Positions 56,469 to 64,000 of a stretch of 64,000 bases of DNA are shown here, piece by piece (within the stretch, counting starts at the first letter, position 1; each line of letters starts with the position of its first letter). This stretch comes from Thermohalobaculum xanthum (GTDB lineage: Bacteria; Pseudomonadota; Alphaproteobacteria; Rhodobacterales; Rhodobacteraceae), in contig NZ_JAEHHL010000009.1 in assembly GCF_016623495.1 (NCBI RefSeq), positions 62,001 to 126,000 of the forward strand. The letters are read 5' to 3'. A model generated the notes under the pieces. It was not told where the DNA came from and did no database searches. It saw only the letters and a list, made by a program, of their open reading frames with translations. The position numbers were made by a program, and so were the translations under genes.

Positions 56469-57275
56469 TCAGCCATAGGCCAGCGTCAGAAGGATCGCGC
56501 CCAGCGCGAGCCGGTAGAGGACGAAGGGCGTCATCGTCCAGGACCCGCGGAACATCCGCATCATCACGCTCAGCGCGCCCAGCGCCGCGGCGCAGGACAG
56601 CGCCGCGCCCAGAAGAAGCTCGGCGCCGATCGCGATCGTGCCGCTGCGCGCAAGCTCGACGGTCTCGAGCCCGACGGCGGCCAAGATCACCGGCACCGCC
56701 ATCAGCAGCGAGATCCGCGCCGCCTCGTCACGGCGGAAGCCCAGCGCGCGCGCTGCCATCATCGTGACCCCGGACCGGCTGGTGCCCGGAACCAGCGCCA
56801 GAGCCTGCGCCAGCCCCATCAGCAGCGCGTCCCGCAGCCCCCAGCCCTCGCCGGTGCGGCGCCCGCTGCCCAGCCGGTCGGCAAGCCATAGCGCGACGCC
56901 GCCGACGAGCGTCGCCCAGCCGATCACCGCCAGCGCCCGCAGGCCATCGTCCCAGCCCATCAGCTTGATTGCCAGCCCCGCTGCCATCGCCGGCAGCGTG
57001 GCAAGCCCGATCAGCAGCGCCATGCGCGCCTGCGGCGTGCGCGGGCGCCCGGCCGCGACATGGCCGACGCCCCGGGCCAGCACCCCGACATCGCGCCGGA
57101 AATAGATGCACACGGCGACGAGCGTGCCCAGATGCACGGCCACGTCCATCATCAGCCCCTGGTCGGGGCGCCCGGTAAGCAGCGGCCAGAGGATCAGGTG
57201 CCCCGAGGACGAGATCGGCAAAAACTCGGTCACGCCCTGGATCAGGGCGAGCATGATGATGTCGAAGAGCGCCAT
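56469..57275 (-). CDS. uppP: Undecaprenyl-diphosphatase UppP (BacA)
   Basis: A 268-residue inner-membrane phosphatase recycling the lipid carrier for cell-wall synthesis; overexpression gives bacitracin resistance in E. coli. ALIQGVTEFLPISSSGHLIL is the first signature with catalytic Glu; LVPGTSRSGVTMMAARALGF is the second with Ser and Arg. About eight hydrophobic segments. ATG at 57275 follows AGGGTGG. It is divergent from gltD across a 320-bp AT-rich gap. Confidence 0.95.
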   Translation of the reverse strand: MALFDIIMLALIQGVTEFLPISSSGHLILWPLLTGRPDQGLMMDVAVHLGTLVAVCIYFRRDVGVLARGVGHVAAGRPRTPQARMALLIGLATLPAMAAGLAIKLMGWDDGLRALAVIGWATLVGGVALWLADRLGSGRRTGEGWGLRDALLMGLAQALALVPGTSRSGVTMMAARALGFRRDEAARISLLMAVPVILAAVGLETVELARSGTIAIGAELLLGAALSCAAALGALSVMMRMFRGSWTMTPFVLYRLALGAILLTLAYG

Positions 57276-57595
57276 GCAGCCACCCTGATTCGCGGCGACG
57301 CCGCGCACCCATGCCGGAATTTTTCCGTTGCGACAGTGGTAAATTCCCGGTCTTCAAAGGCAATGGGAAACTTAGGTCAAAATTATTGACATAAAATATG
57401 CTGTCGACGCGGGCCCGAAGGCGGTCGCGACAAATTTTCCGGTTTATAGGTCAGTAATTATGACTTTTAATCCGAAACCCCTTCATGTATCCCCTAGCAC
57501 CGGACTTCGTCCAAGGACGGTGCGCACCGGGCGTGAAGTTTTCCGCCAGGCGCAACCGCCCTGAGGCAGGGTTCCGTCACGGGAGGACAGGCCGG
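57276..57595. promoter_or_regulatory. AT-rich control region between uppP and gltD
   Basis: The gene-free 320 bp include two 15-bp sites of form GTCA-N7-TGAC: GTCAAAATTATTGAC (57376-57390) and GTCAGTAATTATGAC (57450-57464), each preceded by AG or TAG. Their centres are 74 bp apart, close to seven helical turns. The stretch from 57365 to 57475 is far richer in A and T than its surroundings. I cannot place the gltD -10 and -35 boxes with confidence. The sites look like a regulator pair acting by looping or cooperative binding. Confidence 0.55.
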
Positions 57596-59029
57596 ATGGC
57601 TCAGAAGATGCTCAAGTTCATCTCGCGCGAGCGCGAGATGCCCCAGAAGCGGGCCGCGGCCGAACGCGCGCATGACTTCGACGAGATCTACCGCGAATTC
57701 GCGCGCGAGAAGGCGGCCGAGCAGGCGGCGCGGTGCAGCCAGTGCGGCGTCCCCTTCTGCCAGTCGGGCTGCCCGCTGCACAACAACATCCCCGACTGGC
57801 TCAAGGCCGTGGCCGAGGGCCGGATGGAAGAGGCCTACCGCCTTTCCTCGGACACCAACACCTTCCCCGAGATCTGCGGCCGCATCTGCCCGCAGGACCG
57901 GCTCTGCGAGGGCAACTGCGTCATCGAGCAGTCGGGCCACGGCACGGTGACGATCGGCGCGATCGAGAAGTACATCACCGAGACCGCCTGGGACGAAGGC
58001 TGGATCGAGGCCCCCGCGCCCCGGCGCGAGCGCACCGAGTCGGTCGGCATCATCGGGGCGGGCCCGGCCGGCCTCGCCTGCGCCGAGCGGCTGCGCCGGG
58101 CCGGCGTGCAGGTGACGGTCTATGACCGCTACGACCGCGCGGGCGGTCTGATGATCTACGGCATTCCCGGCTTCAAGCTGGAAAAGGAGGTCGTCCTGCG
58201 CCGCTGGGAGCAGCTCGAGAAGGGCGGCGTGCGCTTCGTGATGAACTGCGACATCGGCGCGAGCAAGAGCTTCGACGAGATCCGCCTGGTCCACGACGCC
58301 ATCCTGATCGCGACCGGCGTCTACAAGACCCGCGACATCGGCGGCCCCGGCTCGGGCGCGCCCGGAATCGTGCAGGCACTCGATTTCCTCACCGCCTCGA
58401 ACCGCAAGGGCTGTGGCGACGCGGTGCCCGAGTTCGACGACGGCACGCTGAATGCCGACGGCAAGCGCGTCGTGGTGATCGGCGGCGGCGATACCGCGAT
58501 GGACTGCGTGCGCACCGCGATCCGGCAGGGCGCCAGGTCGGTCAAGTGCCTCTACCGCCGCGACCGCGCGAACATGCCCGGCAGCCAGCGCGAGGTTCAG
58601 AATGCCGAGGAGGAGGGGGTCGAGTTCGTCTGGCTCACCGCCCCGAAGGGCTTCACCTCGGACCAGCGCGTGACCGGCGTGAAGGCCGTGCGCATGCGCC
58701 TCGGCGCGCCCGATTCCACCGGGCGCCAGGTGCCCGAGGAGATCCCGGGCTCGGAATACACGGAAGGCTGCGAGCTCGCGATCAAGGCGCTCGGCTTCGA
58801 GCCCGAGGACCTGCCCAAGCTCTGGGACGTCGAGGGGCTCGACGTCACCCGCTGGGGTACGATCAAGGCCGATTTCCGCACGCACGAGACGGCGCTCGAC
58901 GGGGTCTACGCGGCGGGCGACATCGTGCGCGGTGCCTCGCTCGTCGTCTGGGCGATCCGCGACGGGCGCGAGGCGGCCGATGCCATGCTCGCGCGCTTCG
59001 ACGCGGCCGTGGCGATGGCGGCGGAGTGA
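57596..59029 (+). CDS. gltD: Glutamate synthase (NADPH) small subunit
   Basis: A 477-residue flavoprotein that passes electrons from NADPH to GltB. The N-terminal iron-sulfur domain has CSQCGVPFCQSGCPLHNNIPDW and CGRICPQDRLCEGNCVIEQ. The FAD loop is IIGAGPAGLACAERLRRAG and the NADPH loop is VVIGGGDTAMDCVRTA; the end VYAAGDIVRGASLVVWAIRDGR is typical. ATG at 57596 follows GGGAGGACAG. Two other genes separate it from gltB. Confidence 0.96.
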   Translation: MAQKMLKFISREREMPQKRAAAERAHDFDEIYREFAREKAAEQAARCSQCGVPFCQSGCPLHNNIPDWLKAVAEGRMEEAYRLSSDTNTFPEICGRICPQDRLCEGNCVIEQSGHGTVTIGAIEKYITETAWDEGWIEAPAPRRERTESVGIIGAGPAGLACAERLRRAGVQVTVYDRYDRAGGLMIYGIPGFKLEKEVVLRRWEQLEKGGVRFVMNCDIGASKSFDEIRLVHDAILIATGVYKTRDIGGPGSGAPGIVQALDFLTASNRKGCGDAVPEFDDGTLNADGKRVVVIGGGDTAMDCVRTAIRQGARSVKCLYRRDRANMPGSQREVQNAEEEGVEFVWLTAPKGFTSDQRVTGVKAVRMRLGAPDSTGRQVPEEIPGSEYTEGCELAIKALGFEPEDLPKLWDVEGLDVTRWGTIKADFRTHETALDGVYAAGDIVRGASLVVWAIRDGREAADAMLARFDAAVAMAAE

Positions 59030-59030
59030 G

Positions 59031-59495
59031 ATGATGTCCGCGGGACCCGTATCGGCGACCGAGCAGGGAGCCGCGCCCGCGACGGCGACGGGACGCTGCC
59101 TCTGCGGCGCGGTCACTTTCACCGCCGAGCGGCCGGTGCGGGTCAGCGCCTGTCATTGCGCGATGTGCCGGCGCTGGTCGGGCGGCCCCTATTTCGTCTG
59201 CGAGCCCGAGAACGTCACCTTTGCCGAGGGCGCACCGGTCGGCACCTACCGTTCGTCCGACTGGGCCGAGCGCGGCTTCTGCACGCGCTGCGGCACGGCA
59301 CTGTTCTACCGGCTGGTCGAGACGGGCGCGCATTACCTCAACACCTTCACCATCGAGGACCTGGGCGAGCCGGACTTCGCGCTGCAGGTCTTCACCGACG
59401 AGAAGCCCGGTTTCTACAGCTTTGCCGAGCCGACGAAATGCCTGACCGGACCTGAGATCTTTGCGATGTTCGGCGCGGGGGAGAAGGACGCGTGA
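59031..59495 (+). CDS. GFA/CENP-V family zinc protein
   Basis: A 154-residue Mss4-like fold protein. Zinc ligands: CLCGAVTF, CHCAMCRRWSGGPYF and GFCTRCGTALFYR. The family was named for a glutathione-dependent formaldehyde-activating enzyme, but most members have no proven reaction. ATG at 59031 is one base after the gltD stop, and its own stop overlaps the next gene, so it is in the gltD-gltB operon. Confidence 0.88.
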   Translation: MMSAGPVSATEQGAAPATATGRCLCGAVTFTAERPVRVSACHCAMCRRWSGGPYFVCEPENVTFAEGAPVGTYRSSDWAERGFCTRCGTALFYRLVETGAHYLNTFTIEDLGEPDFALQVFTDEKPGFYSFAEPTKCLTGPEIFAMFGAGEKDA

Positions 59496-60150
59496 TGGCG
59501 CCCCGATGGAGATACCTGCGCGCTCGCCTCGCCGCCGCCTGTGCGGTCTTCATCGGCGCGACATCCGTCCACGCGGCGGAGGCGAGGTTTGACTATACCG
59601 TCGAGCGGGTGAGGGGCGTTGCCAATGTGGGCAGCACCTCGACCGAGCTGGTCGATCCCGAGCTCTGCGGCGACGTTGTCGGCTGGATCGAAACGGTGAC
59701 GAGCCAGATCGAGGCCAGGGCGGACGTCAGACGCCTGCCCTGGCAAAATCCCATCCGCGTGCGGAAAGGCATCATCCTTGAGAATTTCCATGAAACACCA
59801 AAGCGGTATGGTACCAGCATCGGTAAAGTCGTGGGACGTATTCCTGCGATTATGATGGTCGAATACAGGGGATGCGTGGTGCCTTCCGGGAAGGTGCTCC
59901 TTTCGTTGAAAGCGCATGTGACCGTTGACGCCGATGACGGGCCGCAGCGCTTCGTCGTTACCTACGACGGCCCTCCGATGCCGATCGAACCTCCAGCTTA
60001 CAAGATCGACCCGGCGAATTTCAGGGTCGAAACGGATCTCGGCGACCCGGTCGTCTCGCATGTCTCGCTTCCATCGTCGGTGTCGTTTTCGGCCGACCTG
60101 CATCAAGAGTTTCAGATCACGCTGCGGCTGCAGAACCAAGGAGCCACGCA

Positions 60151-60154
<4 letters not shown>
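59495..60154 (+). CDS. Secreted protein of unknown function in the glt operon
   Basis: A 219-residue protein with a Sec signal peptide (YLRARLAAACAVFIGATSVHAAE, cut near residue 29) and no domain I recognise. The mature part is beta-strand-like with three Cys. The central part of the gene (about 59745-59870) is clearly less GC-rich than its neighbours and uses A- and T-ending codons, so it may have been acquired. It starts in a TGATG overlap with the GFA gene (a GTG three bases earlier is possible), and its stop overlaps the gltB start as ATGA. Confidence 0.7.

Positions 60155-64000
<3,846 letters not shown>

Overview
This is a roughly 68% GC chromosomal window from an alphaproteobacterium, most likely a marine-type member of the Rhodobacteraceae/Paracoccaceae. 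The evidence is gene order and family content: secB-dnaQ-coaE-aroE-maf-ppsR / hemE-hemJ-rho / mnmE-mnmG-rsmG-parA-parB-holA-lptE-leuS, HemJ-type protoporphyrinogen oxidase, a Rhodobacter-type porin, DUF1150, a FYDLN-acid protein, and lptC-lptA-lptB-rpoN-hpf-ptsN. Strain and species cannot be fixed from the sequence alone.

Layout. 1-3.05 kb: the 3' part of a DMSO/biotin-sulfoxide-reductase-type molybdoenzyme, then a ChaA Ca2+/H+ antiporter. 3.1-10.8 kb: an accessory block entirely on the minus strand (cysteine hydrolase, amidohydrolase, TRAP transporter dctP-dctQ-dctM, TetR regulator, cupin, acyl-CoA dehydrogenase). It looks like an uptake-and-degradation pathway for an unidentified organic acid or amide. 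11.1-18.6 kb: tRNA-Lys, then cell-wall, secretion and replication housekeeping genes.

18.6-19.04 kb: the gene-free stretch between ppsR and hemE is the probable chromosomal origin. It has a perfect DnaA box, several near matches and an AT-rich segment, flanking genes diverge away from it, and it sits at the same locus as Caulobacter oriC. 19-33.4 kb: haem genes, rho, tRNA-modification genes and the parAB partition locus. Two parS sites lie inside coding sequence, one over the mnmG start and one in rsmG, 5.5-7.5 kb from the origin.

33.7-44.5 kb: porin, two tandem sulfotransferases, yggS, the glnK-amtB nitrogen operon with a good sigma-54 promoter, a class A penicillin-binding protein, a frameshifted YgjP-type metallopeptidase, PHA depolymerase, a poly-aspartate FYDLN protein and tRNA-Ala. 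44.7-48.6 kb: pyrC-pyrE, an MFS transporter, Hsp20 and DUF1150. 48.6-55.3 kb: a minus-strand envelope/nitrogen block (kdsD-lptC-lptA-lptB-rpoN-hpf-ptsN), plus tRNA-Leu directly upstream of an RNase D-like gene. 55.5-64 kb: an NDUFA9-like reductase, uppP, and glutamate synthase (gltD ... gltB, running off the end) with a GFA protein and an unknown secreted protein between the two subunits.

Nitrogen control is a recurring theme: rpoN and ptsN, the sigma-54-dependent glnK-amtB pair, and gltBD are all in this window. I saw no transposase, integrase, CRISPR array or rRNA. The most interesting unexplained signals are short palindromes: an A/T-flanked operator candidate before the catabolic block, two helically phased GTCA-N7-TGAC sites before gltD, a 17-bp perfect inverted repeat before hpf, and a pair of palindromes between pyrE and the MFS gene.
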